A stretch of DNA of 64,000 nt from Alkalicoccobacillus porphyridii (GCF_007293315.1 NZ_VLXZ01000003.1:1-64000), one strand, 5' to 3'. Positions 42,813-52,027 are shown, counted from the first letter of the stretch. A program made the numbers and translations. Notes: a model not told the origin generated them from the letters alone.

Positions 42813-42993
42813 GAACAGCTTCAGCTCCTCTAACTAATGAAAAAGTATTGTATCCAAGGTACCACATAATCCACCCTACTCCTACCTTAACTTGTATATC
42901 TTTAGAAAAATGTAACAAAAAGGTGATGTTGAAGAGATAGGACGCAGTTGAACCACAATATCATGAAGATATCATGGTTCAAAGCGGTTATAT

Positions 42994-43779
42994 TTATATA
43001 GCTCTAATCATTCCACCATCTACTAGTATGGAGCTACCAGTCATATAACTTGAGGCCTCTGACGCTAAAAAGGTCACTACATTTGCAAACTCTTCTGGCG
43101 TTCCATACCGCTCTAGCGGAATATTTTTTCTTGCCTGCTCCGCTACTTCCTCTTTAGACTTACCTAGCTTGTCAGCTTTTAATTGATCTAAATGGTCGAC
43201 ACGATCTGTAGCGATTCTCCCCGGTGATACTGTATGAACTAAGATGCCATAAGGAGCAAGCTCCTCAGCCAGGCTTTTAGCCAAGCCTTGAATCCCCATA
43301 CGGAATGTATTTGACAGGATTAATCCCGGTATCGGCTGCTTCACAGAGGATGAGGCTATATTTAATATGCGCCCACCGGATTGTTTAAGGTCTGGAAGCG
43401 CTTCTCGTATTAAACGGATATAGCTTAATAAATTTAATTGAAATGCTTGCTCCCACTGCTCATCATCAAATTGTTCAAACCCACCACCTGGAGGACCCCC
43501 TGCGTTATTAACAAGAATGTCAATTTTCCCAAAGGCTGTGCTTGTCGCATGCACCAATCGTTTGATGTCCTCAACCTTGGTAATATCAGCCACCTCATAT
43601 TCAACTCGTCCTCCGTCTACGGCAAGGAGCTCCTCTTTCACTTTAGACAGCTTCTGTTCATCTCTACTTGATATCATTACATTTACGCCTTCTTTAACTA
43701 ATTGCTTAGCGACAGCCTTTCCTAAACCTTGACTTGAAGCAATTACTAATGCCGTTTTCCCTTTTAAATGTAAATCCAT
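42994..43779 (-). CDS. Short-chain dehydrogenase/reductase
   Basis: A 261-residue SDR oxidoreductase. The cofactor motif is ASSQGLGKAVAK in place of the usual TGxxxGxG; NNAGGPPGG follows. The Ser of the catalytic site lies in NIASSSVKQP, but the usual YxxxK appears as FRMGIQGLAK (Phe replaces the catalytic Tyr). ISVDGG-like end: SSILVDGGMIRAI. This matches the group of Bacillus 'YvaG-type' SDRs where the Tyr is sometimes replaced. ATG 43779 has GGAGGTGG upstream. The substrate is unknown and activity is uncertain. Confidence 0.82.
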   Translation of the reverse strand: MDLHLKGKTALVIASSQGLGKAVAKQLVKEGVNVMISSRDEQKLSKVKEELLAVDGGRVEYEVADITKVEDIKRLVHATSTAFGKIDILVNNAGGPPGGGFEQFDDEQWEQAFQLNLLSYIRLIREALPDLKQSGGRILNIASSSVKQPIPGLILSNTFRMGIQGLAKSLAEELAPYGILVHTVSPGRIATDRVDHLDQLKADKLGKSKEEVAEQARKNIPLERYGTPEEFANVVTFLASEASSYMTGSSILVDGGMIRAI

Positions 43780-43860
43780 AGCTTCCACCTCCATACAATT
43801 TTCAACTAGTTATTATTGTGAACAAGGGATCAAAAAAAGGCAACTGTAACCACTTTCATT

Positions 43861-44739
43861 TCACTCGACACGCAGCAAAAAATAGACAGTCTCCCTACTC
43901 TCAACTTGTGTTATCTTGAGTGACGCACTATCGACATAAGTTTGTAGCTCAACTTGTGTAAGAGCCTGCTTTGGTGCCTCAATAATGAATCCGTCCAAGC
44001 CTTCTATTCTTGAACAGACGGTAAATCGACGCAGGGATCCTGAGAAACGCTCCATATTCTCTTGTAACGTTTGCGTCACATCCCAAGGCTTCGCTCCCCA
44101 ATAGCGACTGCCCTGCTGAAAAACGGATGAGCTATGCGTTTTTAATTGGAGATACCTCTCCACGGTCGGCTCTGTAATGGGGTCCGAGGTTAACGCAAAT
44201 CGATGGCGATCTCGTTCCAGGTTCTTTTTAAGTGTACGTTCTACATGATCAAATACATTTGTATGAAGCGAGGCAGCAAATGTGTACAGCTGCTGATGAA
44301 CCAAGGCAATAACGGAACAAACGGACATTTGTTTTTCCGTCACTTTTAATTTTTTGTCCCCATCGTAATGATTTAGAAGTCTAGCTAGTTGACCGGTTGT
44401 TTGTACAAGTCGCTGAAAGTTCACAGCAGTCGGCAAATCGTTTTGTTCATGTATTATGTATTGAACCTCTGTTGATAGTCCAAGCTTCTTGTACTCGCTC
44501 GTTAAGTCGCACGCAAACTGATTAGCTAAACAGGTGGTAATAATAAAAACATCTGCTAGCTCTCCGCCGACGTCTTCATCATTTGCTTCTTCAACTAGCA
44601 ACAGCTCTGCTAACTCCCCTATTTCCTCCGTGACCCGTGCCATTCCTGAAAGGGTTCTCCAATAACCGCCAAGATGCCGAATAGATTGATCCACCAGCTC
44701 CTGATAATCTCTAATTGTCTGTAAAGACGTGTAACTCAT
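43861..44739 (-). CDS. Tandem MazG-like protein with extra C-terminal domain
   Basis: A 292-residue protein. Residues 1-80 carry the MazG-type helices with the metal motif EEIGELAELL and GELADVFIIT (ExxE, then ExxD); residues 105-175 look like a second, less acidic MazG-type helical repeat (RLVQTTGQLARLLNHYDG). The last 90 residues (FSGSLRRFTVCSRIEGLDGF) form a mixed domain I do not recognise. MazG proteins hydrolyse nucleoside triphosphates or damaged nucleotides. TGGAGG precedes ATG 44739. It is monocistronic and divergent from the siderophore operon. Confidence 0.7.
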   Translation of the reverse strand: MSYTSLQTIRDYQELVDQSIRHLGGYWRTLSGMARVTEEIGELAELLLVEEANDEDVGGELADVFIITTCLANQFACDLTSEYKKLGLSTEVQYIIHEQNDLPTAVNFQRLVQTTGQLARLLNHYDGDKKLKVTEKQMSVCSVIALVHQQLYTFAASLHTNVFDHVERTLKKNLERDRHRFALTSDPITEPTVERYLQLKTHSSSVFQQGSRYWGAKPWDVTQTLQENMERFSGSLRRFTVCSRIEGLDGFIIEAPKQALTQVELQTYVDSASLKITQVESRETVYFLLRVE

Positions 44740-44893
44740 AATGGACCTCCACTCTTTTCGAACGCTATTCTCTATGTATTGAGAACGCTAATTTTTTGTC
44801 CATTTTATCTTAACATCAATCACTCTATTTTGATGTAGACACACGAATCAAAAAAATCAATTGACAAGTATGTAAATTAAAATATAAAATATT

Positions 44894-44908
44894 TGAGAAT
44901 GATTATCG
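44894..44908 (+). promoter_or_regulatory. Fur box of the siderophore uptake operon
   Basis: TGAGAATGATTATCG matches 13 of 15 bases of the Fur core (TGATAATNATTATCA) and continues with TTATCG. It lies about 60 bases before the lipoprotein gene, so the operon should be repressed by Fe-Fur. Confidence 0.82.
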
Positions 44909-44964
44909 TTATCGAATTTATTGTTAGAATCTAAAAAACCATTACATAGACAAGGTAGGTAAAG

Positions 44965-46014
44965 ATGATGGCAAAACAAACAAGTTTAATGAAAGTATTA
45001 TTTGGTTCAGCTCTAGCTACAGTGACATTAGCAGCTTGCGGAGGCCAGACCTCAACTGTAGATGACAACACACAGACCGCTTCTCAAGAAATAGAGTCTG
45101 GATACCCTATTGTGATTGAGCATGCTTTTGGCGAAACCGTTCTTGAAGAAAAACCAGAGCGCGTAGCTACTATCCAATGGGGAAACCAGGATGTAGCCCT
45201 TGCTCTTGATGTTGTACCAGTTGGATTCTCAGCTGCAAACTTTGGGATTGTTGATGATCGCGGCATGTTACCTTGGACAGCAGAAAAGGTAGAGGCGCTT
45301 GGAGAAAGTGACCCTAATGTCTATCAAGATACAGATGGTCTTGATTTTGAAGCAATTTCTGATTCTAATCCAGATGTGATTCTAGCTGCTTATTCTGGTA
45401 TCTCACAAGAAGACTATGATTTGTTAACCCAAATCGCACCAGTTGTTGCTTATCCTACGTCCCCTTGGACAACCACATGGCGTGAGCAAATCACAATGAA
45501 TGCTGCTGGAATGGGTATGGTGGAAGAAGGCGACGAGCTTGTTACGAATACGGAAGAATTAATTGCAGAGAAAGTAGCCGAATATCCACAACTAGATGGT
45601 AAAAATGTTCTATGGGTTAACTTCTCAGAAAATGACCTATCTCAATTACATCTATATACACCCGTTGATACACGCGTTTCATTTTTAGAGGAGCTAGGTC
45701 TCGTGTTTCCTGAAGACATTTCGGACATGATTGAGGACGAGACCGCTTATTCCCTAAATCTAAGTGCTGAGAATGCGGATGCTTTAAATGCTGCAGATAT
45801 CATTGTTGGGTACGGGGATGATGAGCTACTAGAAGTGTTACAAGCCGATTCACGATTAGGCCAAATCTCCGCTGTTGAAAGAGGATCTATTGTATTTATT
45901 AGTGGAAATTCAGATCTTGCTGCTGCAGGTACACCCAATCCACTTTCTATCTCCTATACGATTGATGAATACGTAGAACTCCTTGCAGAAGCGGCTGATA
46001 AGATCGAGGAGTAA
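44965..46014 (+). CDS. Iron-siderophore ABC transporter substrate-binding lipoprotein
   Basis: A 349-residue lipoprotein of the FepB/YfiY group that captures ferric siderophore outside the membrane. There is a signal peptide with lipobox LAACGG at about 22-27, then KPERVATIQWGNQDVALAL, PVGFSAANFG, and the second lobe with LWVNFSENDLSQLHLYTP. The mature protein is strikingly acidic, common in alkaliphile surface proteins. TAGGTAAAG precedes ATG 44965 (or 44968). It is first of four genes under the Fur box. Confidence 0.88.
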   Translation: MMAKQTSLMKVLFGSALATVTLAACGGQTSTVDDNTQTASQEIESGYPIVIEHAFGETVLEEKPERVATIQWGNQDVALALDVVPVGFSAANFGIVDDRGMLPWTAEKVEALGESDPNVYQDTDGLDFEAISDSNPDVILAAYSGISQEDYDLLTQIAPVVAYPTSPWTTTWREQITMNAAGMGMVEEGDELVTNTEELIAEKVAEYPQLDGKNVLWVNFSENDLSQLHLYTPVDTRVSFLEELGLVFPEDISDMIEDETAYSLNLSAENADALNAADIIVGYGDDELLEVLQADSRLGQISAVERGSIVFISGNSDLAAAGTPNPLSISYTIDEYVELLAEAADKIEE

Positions 46015-46018
46015 ACAA

Positions 46019-47044
46019 TTGAAAACGACGAAAAGTCTACACGCGCATCTTCCAAATCATTTTTGGAAGATGCTCATTCTTTCTCTTATATTACTCTTTA
46101 TATGTGTCATCGCTTCCTTTGTATTTGGCTCAAGAGTTGTGGGGAAAAGTGACCTGTTGGCAGGATTGTTTTTCTCTGAGGTTGAATCGTATGGAGCAAG
46201 TGTCGTTCGAGAGCGAATCCCAAGAACGGTGTTTAGTTTGTTTTGCGGGGCTGCACTTGGTGTATCAGGGGCTCTTATGCAGGCCGTGACACGAAACCCA
46301 ATTGCAGACCCAAGTATTCTCGGTGTAAACACGGGTGCCGCTTTATTTGTCGTATGTGGCTTGGCCTTCCTACAAATCAGTACCGCAGCTCAATATATTG
46401 GGCTTGCGATTGCTGGGGCTATGATCACAGCAGTATTTGTATATGGAATTGGGTCTATGGGGCGAGCAGGGGCTACGCCCTTAAAGCTTGTTTTGGCTGG
46501 TGCAGCCACGAGTGCGGCCTTATCCTCTCTTATTGGCGCCATTATGCTTCCACGCTCTTATGTTATGGATCAATTTAGATTTTGGCAGGTAGGTAGCGTG
46601 GGCTCAGCAAACTGGAGTGCGATTACGACGTTTTTGCCCTTTTTAATCATTGGCATTATTCTTGCGATTATAGCCGCTCCAGCTCTTAATGCTCTAGCTC
46701 TTGGTGATGAAGTAGCCACCGGACAAGGCGTTCGGACAGGCGTATTAAGGTTGGTTGCTGCATTTGCAGGCGTGATTTTATGTGGAGCAGCCACCGCGCT
46801 CGCAGGTCCTATTGGATTTATTGGTCTTTTGTCCACCCATTTGGTCAGACTCGTGCTTGGAACAGACCTGCGTTTTATTATTCCCATGTCTGCTCTTACT
46901 GGAGCAGCCATTCTGACCATTTCTGATGTCAGCGGCAGGCTGCTTGGCAGTCCCGGGGAGCTAGAAGCCGGTGTTGTTACCGCCTTTATTGGTGCCCCCT
47001 TATTAATCTTCCTAGCGACTAGAATGAAAGTGCGATCATTATGA
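46019..47044 (+). CDS. Iron-siderophore ABC transporter permease 1
   Basis: A 341-residue FecCD-family permease with about nine to ten membrane segments. The family region ERIPRTVFSLFCGAALGVSG and QAVTRNPIADPSILGVNTGA is clear, and the end has GPIGFIGLLSTHLVRL. The start is TTG 46019, seven bases after AGGAG and four bases after the lipoprotein stop; the longer frame from 45983 overlaps that gene and lacks a ribosome binding site. It overlaps permease 2 by four bases. Confidence 0.88.
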   Translation: MKTTKSLHAHLPNHFWKMLILSLILLFICVIASFVFGSRVVGKSDLLAGLFFSEVESYGASVVRERIPRTVFSLFCGAALGVSGALMQAVTRNPIADPSILGVNTGAALFVVCGLAFLQISTAAQYIGLAIAGAMITAVFVYGIGSMGRAGATPLKLVLAGAATSAALSSLIGAIMLPRSYVMDQFRFWQVGSVGSANWSAITTFLPFLIIGIILAIIAAPALNALALGDEVATGQGVRTGVLRLVAAFAGVILCGAATALAGPIGFIGLLSTHLVRLVLGTDLRFIIPMSALTGAAILTISDVSGRLLGSPGELEAGVVTAFIGAPLLIFLATRMKVRSL

Positions 47045-48072
47045 GACAAACAACCATTGAAAATATTATGGCCGGTAGACGCGAACGCCGCTTACGCTGG
47101 ATCATGGTTACAGGGATACTGAGTATCGTAGCTATTACTCTCTCTGTCGCCATGCTTATGCTCGGCAACACGATTTATCCAGTAAAGGATGTTGTAGGCG
47201 TTCTACTTGGAGCTGACATTCCAGGAGCATCCTTTGCTGTAGAGACCATTCGTTTACCTAGAATGCTAGCAGGATTTTTTGCTGGAATTGCCTTTGGTAT
47301 TGCCGGAAACACCTTTCAGACCATGCTACGCAACCCACTTGCTAATCCTGACATATTAGGCATTACTGCTGGATCAAGTGTCGCTGCACTTATTTGTATC
47401 TTGGTCTTTCAGACAAGTAACACGACGATATCGATCGCCTCAGTTTGTGCCGGTCTCGTCACAGTGGTCATCATCTATGTATTATCAAGAGGAGGAGCCT
47501 TTTCTATTGGAAGACTGATCTTAATAGGGATTGGTATTCAAGCTATGTTAAGTGCTGTGATTTCCTATTTATTATTAATAGGGGCACAGCAGGATCTTGC
47601 AACGGCTTTACGATGGCTAAACGGCAGCCTGAACGGCTCACAATTACAGGCCGTTTTACCATTAATCATTACCGTAATCATCTGTGCACCGATTGTTATT
47701 TTACTCGGGAAGCATTTACACCTATTAGAGCTTGGGGAACAATCCGCGGCGTCACTTGGTTTAAATACGGATCGCACAAGGATGCTTCTTATTCTAAGTT
47801 CCGTTGCTATGATTGCTCTTGCAACCGCAACCACTGGACCCATTGCCTTTGTGGCCTTTCTTTCTGGCCCCATCTCCAAACGTTTAGTAGGAATCGGGTA
47901 TTCCAATGTGATCCCTGCTGGTTTAGTTGGCGTTAATCTCGTATTGGCCGCAGATTTACTTGGACAATTTGCGTTTGAGGTTCGGTTCCCTGTTGGCATC
48001 ATAACTGGGTTGCTCGGGGCCCCTTACTTGCTCTACCTTCTTATCCGCATGAATCGAAAGGGAAGTTTATAA
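47041..48072 (+). CDS. Iron-siderophore ABC transporter permease 2
   Basis: A 343-residue FecCD-family permease, partner of the preceding one. Motifs are ETIRLPRMLAGFFAGIAFGI, TMLRNPLANPDILGITAGSS and GPIAFVAFLSGPISKRL. The start overlaps the previous stop as ATGA, and the stop overlaps the ATPase start as TAATG. Confidence 0.88.
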   Translation: MRQTTIENIMAGRRERRLRWIMVTGILSIVAITLSVAMLMLGNTIYPVKDVVGVLLGADIPGASFAVETIRLPRMLAGFFAGIAFGIAGNTFQTMLRNPLANPDILGITAGSSVAALICILVFQTSNTTISIASVCAGLVTVVIIYVLSRGGAFSIGRLILIGIGIQAMLSAVISYLLLIGAQQDLATALRWLNGSLNGSQLQAVLPLIITVIICAPIVILLGKHLHLLELGEQSAASLGLNTDRTRMLLILSSVAMIALATATTGPIAFVAFLSGPISKRLVGIGYSNVIPAGLVGVNLVLAADLLGQFAFEVRFPVGIITGLLGAPYLLYLLIRMNRKGSL

Positions 48073-48881
48073 TGAAACCTACACGTACATTTCAAACGGA
48101 ACAAATTGTCGCTGGCTATGATCAGAAAACCATTCTCGATAAAATTAATGTTGAAATACCCAGCAATCAAATCAGTGTCATTATTGGAGCGAACGCCTGT
48201 GGGAAGTCCACCCTGCTTAAAACCATGGCTCGCCTCATTAAACCCATCGCCGGTACAGTGACGCTCGATGGAAAATCCATTGCAAAAATTCCCCCTAAGC
48301 AACTTGCACGTGTCTTAGGGATCCTGCCCCAATCACCAACCGTACCAGAAGGAATTTCTGTTACAGATTTAGTAGGCAGAGGAAGATTCCCGCATCAATC
48401 CTTACTCAGCGGCTGGACAAAAAAAGACTATGAAGCCGTCGCCGAAGCAATGGAGATTATGGATATTGTTGAACTAGCCAACCGTAACATTGATGAGCTC
48501 TCCGGTGGTCAACGACAACGAGTCTGGATCGCCATGGCCCTTGCTCAGCAGACAGATATCTTATTTTTGGATGAGCCCACTACATTTCTTGATATCACCT
48601 ACCAGGTGGAAATCCTTGATTTGTTAACAGATCTAAACCAAAAACACGGCACAACCATCGTCATGGTGCTCCATGATATCAATTTAACCGCACGTTATGC
48701 CGACCATATCTTCGCCTTACGTGAAGGAAATCTAATCGCTGAAGGCACACCATCTAAAGTTATTACCAGTGAACTGATTAAGGAAATCTTTGGACTCGAA
48801 TGCACCGTGATAGAAGACCCTGTCTCAAAAAGTCCGTTAGTAGTACCCAGAGGAAGGCATCATGTGAGAACTGGAAGATAG
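48072..48881 (+). CDS. Iron-siderophore ABC transporter ATP-binding protein
   Basis: A 269-residue ABC ATPase. Walker A is GANACGKST (near residue 38, with Ala-Cys in the variable positions), the Q-loop is GILPQSPTVPEG, the signature LSGGQRQRVW and Walker B ILFLDEPT, followed by MVLHDIN. It powers the two permeases. Its stop is followed at once by the phased repeat array, with no clear terminator, so read-through into the array is possible. Confidence 0.9.
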   Translation: MKPTRTFQTEQIVAGYDQKTILDKINVEIPSNQISVIIGANACGKSTLLKTMARLIKPIAGTVTLDGKSIAKIPPKQLARVLGILPQSPTVPEGISVTDLVGRGRFPHQSLLSGWTKKDYEAVAEAMEIMDIVELANRNIDELSGGQRQRVWIAMALAQQTDILFLDEPTTFLDITYQVEILDLLTDLNQKHGTTIVMVLHDINLTARYADHIFALREGNLIAEGTPSKVITSELIKEIFGLECTVIEDPVSKSPLVVPRGRHHVRTGR

Positions 48882-48904
48882 CTTTAGCTTGGAGTGGTGC
48901 TCGG

Positions 48905-49480
48905 GGCTCTTGGTAAGGAGGGGCTTCCTCTTGCTAGTTTGCCCAATCTTCTTGGTATCGTGCTCGGGCTCTTGGTAGTGCGGGGCTTTCTCTTGCTAGT
49001 TTACTCATTCTTCTTGGTATCGTGCTCGGGCTTGGTAAAGCGGTGCTTTCTTTTGGTATTTTGATCAGACTTCCTGGTATCGCTCTGCGGCTCTTGCTAA
49101 AGCAGGGCTTTCTCTTGGTATTTTGATTAATCTTCTTGGTATCAGCCCTCCGCTATTGCTAAAGGACTACTTCCTCTTGCTATTACCTCCCATCTTCTTG
49201 GTATCAGCCCTCCGCTCTTGCTAAAGCACTACTTCCTCTTGATATTACGCTCAATCTTCTTGGTATCGCCCTGCGGCTCTTGCTAAAGGACTACTTCCTC
49301 TTGCTATTACCCTCAATCTTCTTGGTATCAGCCCTCCGCTATTGCTAAGCACTACTTCCTCTTGCTATTACCCTCAACCTTCTTGGTACCAGCCCTCCGC
49401 TATTGCTAAAGCGCTACTTCCTCTTGCCATTATGCTCAATCTTCTTGATAACAGCCCTCGGCTCTTGCTCAGGCACTCCC
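48905..49480 (+). repeat. Tandem array with CTTG(C/G)TA every 20-21 bp (array 2)
   Basis: About nine units of 61-63 bp, each with three words CTTGGTA or CTTGCTA. Word starts are 48909, 48930, 48951, 48971, 48992, 49013, 49031, 49052, 49073, 49093, 49114 and 49135: eight of the eleven steps are exactly 21, two are 20 and one is 18. Spacer bases differ from array 1, but the words and phase are the same. The + strand is pyrimidine-rich. It fills the 676-base gap between the siderophore ATPase and the DsbA-like gene, and no gene is seen within it. Confidence 0.82.
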
Positions 49481-49557
49481 CGGCTACATTTCTTGCTTAA
49501 TATCACAAGTCGACATACACTACTTACATATACAGAAATATAAAAGGTGGTCTTTTA

Positions 49558-50256
49558 ATGAACATAGAAATTTGGTCGGATTTTGCCTGTCCGTTTTGTT
49601 ATATAGGGAAGCGGCATCTGGAGAAAGCATTAGATCAGTTCCCTCATAAAAATCATGTAACCGTTGAATTTAAAAGCTTTGAGCTGGATCCTCATGCGGA
49701 GAAGTTCACCGAAAAAACGATGGCTGAGCTGTTAGCAGGTAAATACAGAATACCTGTTACTCAAGCGGAAAATATGACGGCTAACGTTGCGTCTCAGGCA
49801 AACAGTGTTGGGTTGACTTATCATTTTGATTCGATGCAGCCAACAAACATGCTTGATGCCCATCGACTGACTCAATTTGCGAAAACAAAAGGAAAAGCAA
49901 ATGAGTTAGCTGAACGTCTTTTTTATGCTTATTTTACGGAGTCTAAGCATCTCTCCACTCCAGAAACACTTGTTGAACTTGCGACAGAGGCTGGTTTGGA
50001 TTCAATGGAGGCAGCAGACGTGCTTGCATCAAAGCGATATACTGAGGAGGTCAAGCAAGAGCATCAGCACGGTGTATCTCTTGGGCTTCAAGGTGTTCCC
50101 TTTTTTGTGATTGATCGTACGTATATTATTTCTGGTGCTCAGCCCCCTTCCGTCTTCTTGGAGAGCTTACAAAAAGCATGGGAAGAGCAACATCCATCAA
50201 CCTCTGATCAACCTTCCGATGATATGAATTGTTCAGACGGCACTTGTAAAAGTTAG
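49558..50256 (+). CDS. DsbA-family thiol oxidoreductase (FrnE-like)
   Basis: A 232-residue thioredoxin-fold protein of the FrnE/2-hydroxychromene isomerase-like DsbA group. The active-site motif is CPFC at residues 10-13 (WSDFACPFCYIGKRHL); the cis-Pro loop is in LQGVPFFVIDR. It has no signal peptide and is probably cytoplasmic. The C-terminus adds Cys residues (NCSDGTCKS), a possible second redox pair or metal site. AAAAGGTGG precedes ATG 49558. Confidence 0.88.
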   Translation: MNIEIWSDFACPFCYIGKRHLEKALDQFPHKNHVTVEFKSFELDPHAEKFTEKTMAELLAGKYRIPVTQAENMTANVASQANSVGLTYHFDSMQPTNMLDAHRLTQFAKTKGKANELAERLFYAYFTESKHLSTPETLVELATEAGLDSMEAADVLASKRYTEEVKQEHQHGVSLGLQGVPFFVIDRTYIISGAQPPSVFLESLQKAWEEQHPSTSDQPSDDMNCSDGTCKS

Positions 50257-50285
50257 TCTCTGATAGAAGCAGCACTACAAAAAAA

Positions 50286-50312
50286 CCGAGCAGACGCGTC
50301 TGCTCGGATTTT
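50286..50312. terminator. Bidirectional terminator between DsbA-like and PfoR-like genes
   Basis: CCGAGCAGACGCGTCTGCTCGG (50286-50307) is a perfect palindrome with AAAAA before and ATTTTT after it, and serves both convergent genes. Confidence 0.88.
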
Positions 50313-50314
50313 TA

Positions 50315-51862
50315 CTAGTCGTTCTTTGCCTGTATTCGGTTGGCAACAATGGTAAATAAACATGCGCTCACGAGTGATGCCGTCATTGCAATAATAAATC
50401 CAAGCACGGAATCGGAAAGTCCTGGTGCAGCAAAGGCTGGTACATATGCCGTACCGCGAAGGTTAAACATACCCACAACCGCTCCGCCTATTCCTGCTGA
50501 AACGATAGCGCCAATAAATACAAGTCGGTTTGCGAACATAAACGGATAGGCTGATTCGACAAAGGTACCAAAGATCATATTGATACCGAATGATGGTCCT
50601 GCTGCAGCTGCTTCGCCTTTTCTACGCGGAGCAATGATGTTTGCTAGGTTAATTCCCGCAGCTACCATAACTAGACCCACCATATCAATTGCCCCTAAAA
50701 AGCTATTTCCCGTATTCTCCATTTCAAGCAGAACAATCGGAAGAATGGCAGCATGATAGATTCCCCCAATGATGGCTGGCCAGATTAGTAAGCCAGCAAC
50801 AACTCCCGCAACAATGGGATTAAAAAGTATGGTTTGGTCAATGGCAAAGCGAATCCAGTCTCCTAGCTGTAGGGCGATTGGTCCCAATACATAAAAGACA
50901 GCTAGTCCCGGGATGAGTCCACCAAAACCACCGGCTACGATGTTCACAGTGGTCGCAGGGAAGTTAAGCTTTAAACATTTTGAAAATAAATAGGGTACAA
51001 GGTAACCCGCACCAATTCCCGCAAGCAAACCACCAATAATTCCACCATTCACTGCGAGTAATCCAGCTACAATTCCCGCAACAATTGAAACCTCTTCAAG
51101 CTCAGCTATCTGCTTAGCCGCAATAACTGCAATGACAACAGGTAATGCTCCAATAAGAACATCAAACACATCGCTTAGCATGGTTAAGCCTGGCACTTTA
51201 CTTAAAGCTAGAACAATCGCTAAGGCAATAAATGCTGGTAAAGAGGCCGTCATAATTCCTCTCACATTTAATTTCTTGGGTTTGGAGTGCTCTTTGGCTT
51301 CAGTCGCGTGAAGCTTTGGTGTATATTTTGTTTTCCAATACTTACTTAATGCCGTCATGAAACCTATAGCTCTCGTTTTATTAGACGTACCGGTTGTTCC
51401 AGATTGGGCGATGACGTTTGCCCCTTGGACACCAATATCCGCCATGGAAGTGCCTCCTGTACCAACTACCGGAATTTTTGCCTCCACAGCCGCTTGAATG
51501 ACTTGCTGGTTGGCCTTAGAAGGATCTGCACTCATGGCAATTAATCCATCAATCTCTCCATCTAAAATAGATTCCGCCAATCTTTTATCAAGATCAACAG
51601 CTCGCTGATTTACCTCTTCTAATGTTCCTGAGAAAAGGTGTTCTAATGAAGATGTTTGTGGATCCCATCCGAATAAACTAGCTGGGGACGTTGATTTCAC
51701 ATGGTCCATCGACTGTTCTGTTGCTATAAATTGAATGCCTCTTATTTCAACATTTGCTGCTTCTGCTTGAGTTTGCAATTCTTTTATTAAGACTTCAGGA
51801 TGACTTCCACCTAGGTGATATAAATTGCCTCCACTGCTTGCAATGACAATAACCTGTTTCAT
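50315..51862 (-). CDS. PTS_EIIC_2/PfoR-like membrane protein with N-terminal soluble domain
   Basis: A 515-residue protein. Residues 1-185 form a soluble alpha/beta domain with Gly-rich loops (VIVIASSGGNLYHLGGSHPE, VVGTGGTSMADIG, SGTTGTSNK). Residues 205-510 are an integral membrane domain of about nine to ten segments resembling the EIIC-like PfoR family (GGIIGGLLAGIGAGYLVP, FGTFVESAYPFMFANRL). No EIIA or EIIB domain or PTS neighbour is present, and the N-domain has no phosphorylatable Cys or His of the usual kind. Transporter or sensor is open. GGCGGAG precedes ATG 51862. Confidence 0.72.
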   Translation of the reverse strand: MKQVIVIASSGGNLYHLGGSHPEVLIKELQTQAEAANVEIRGIQFIATEQSMDHVKSTSPASLFGWDPQTSSLEHLFSGTLEEVNQRAVDLDKRLAESILDGEIDGLIAMSADPSKANQQVIQAAVEAKIPVVGTGGTSMADIGVQGANVIAQSGTTGTSNKTRAIGFMTALSKYWKTKYTPKLHATEAKEHSKPKKLNVRGIMTASLPAFIALAIVLALSKVPGLTMLSDVFDVLIGALPVVIAVIAAKQIAELEEVSIVAGIVAGLLAVNGGIIGGLLAGIGAGYLVPYLFSKCLKLNFPATTVNIVAGGFGGLIPGLAVFYVLGPIALQLGDWIRFAIDQTILFNPIVAGVVAGLLIWPAIIGGIYHAAILPIVLLEMENTGNSFLGAIDMVGLVMVAAGINLANIIAPRRKGEAAAAGPSFGINMIFGTFVESAYPFMFANRLVFIGAIVSAGIGGAVVGMFNLRGTAYVPAFAAPGLSDSVLGFIIAMTASLVSACLFTIVANRIQAKND

Positions 51863-52027
51863 ATTTTCTCCGCCTATCTCTAACTCGTAATATCTTTTAT
51901 CACTCTACCAATTTACCACAGTAAAGCATTATTTGAAAAGAGAATACTAGAAAAAACCTTGTGCCCATATGTAGAGATTGCGCATAGGATGATTAGTAAT
52001 ACAATAACCAACTAAAGAGAGGGATCC

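Noticed and set aside
42948-42982. Terminator after the SDR gene
   Set aside because: The inverted repeat TTGAACCA/TGGTTCAA is present, but no T-run follows on the minus strand.
48909-49480. Phased array as a plasmid-type iteron origin
   Set aside because: No replication initiator gene or DnaA boxes are seen nearby, and the surrounding genes are chromosomal; cannot be excluded but not supported.
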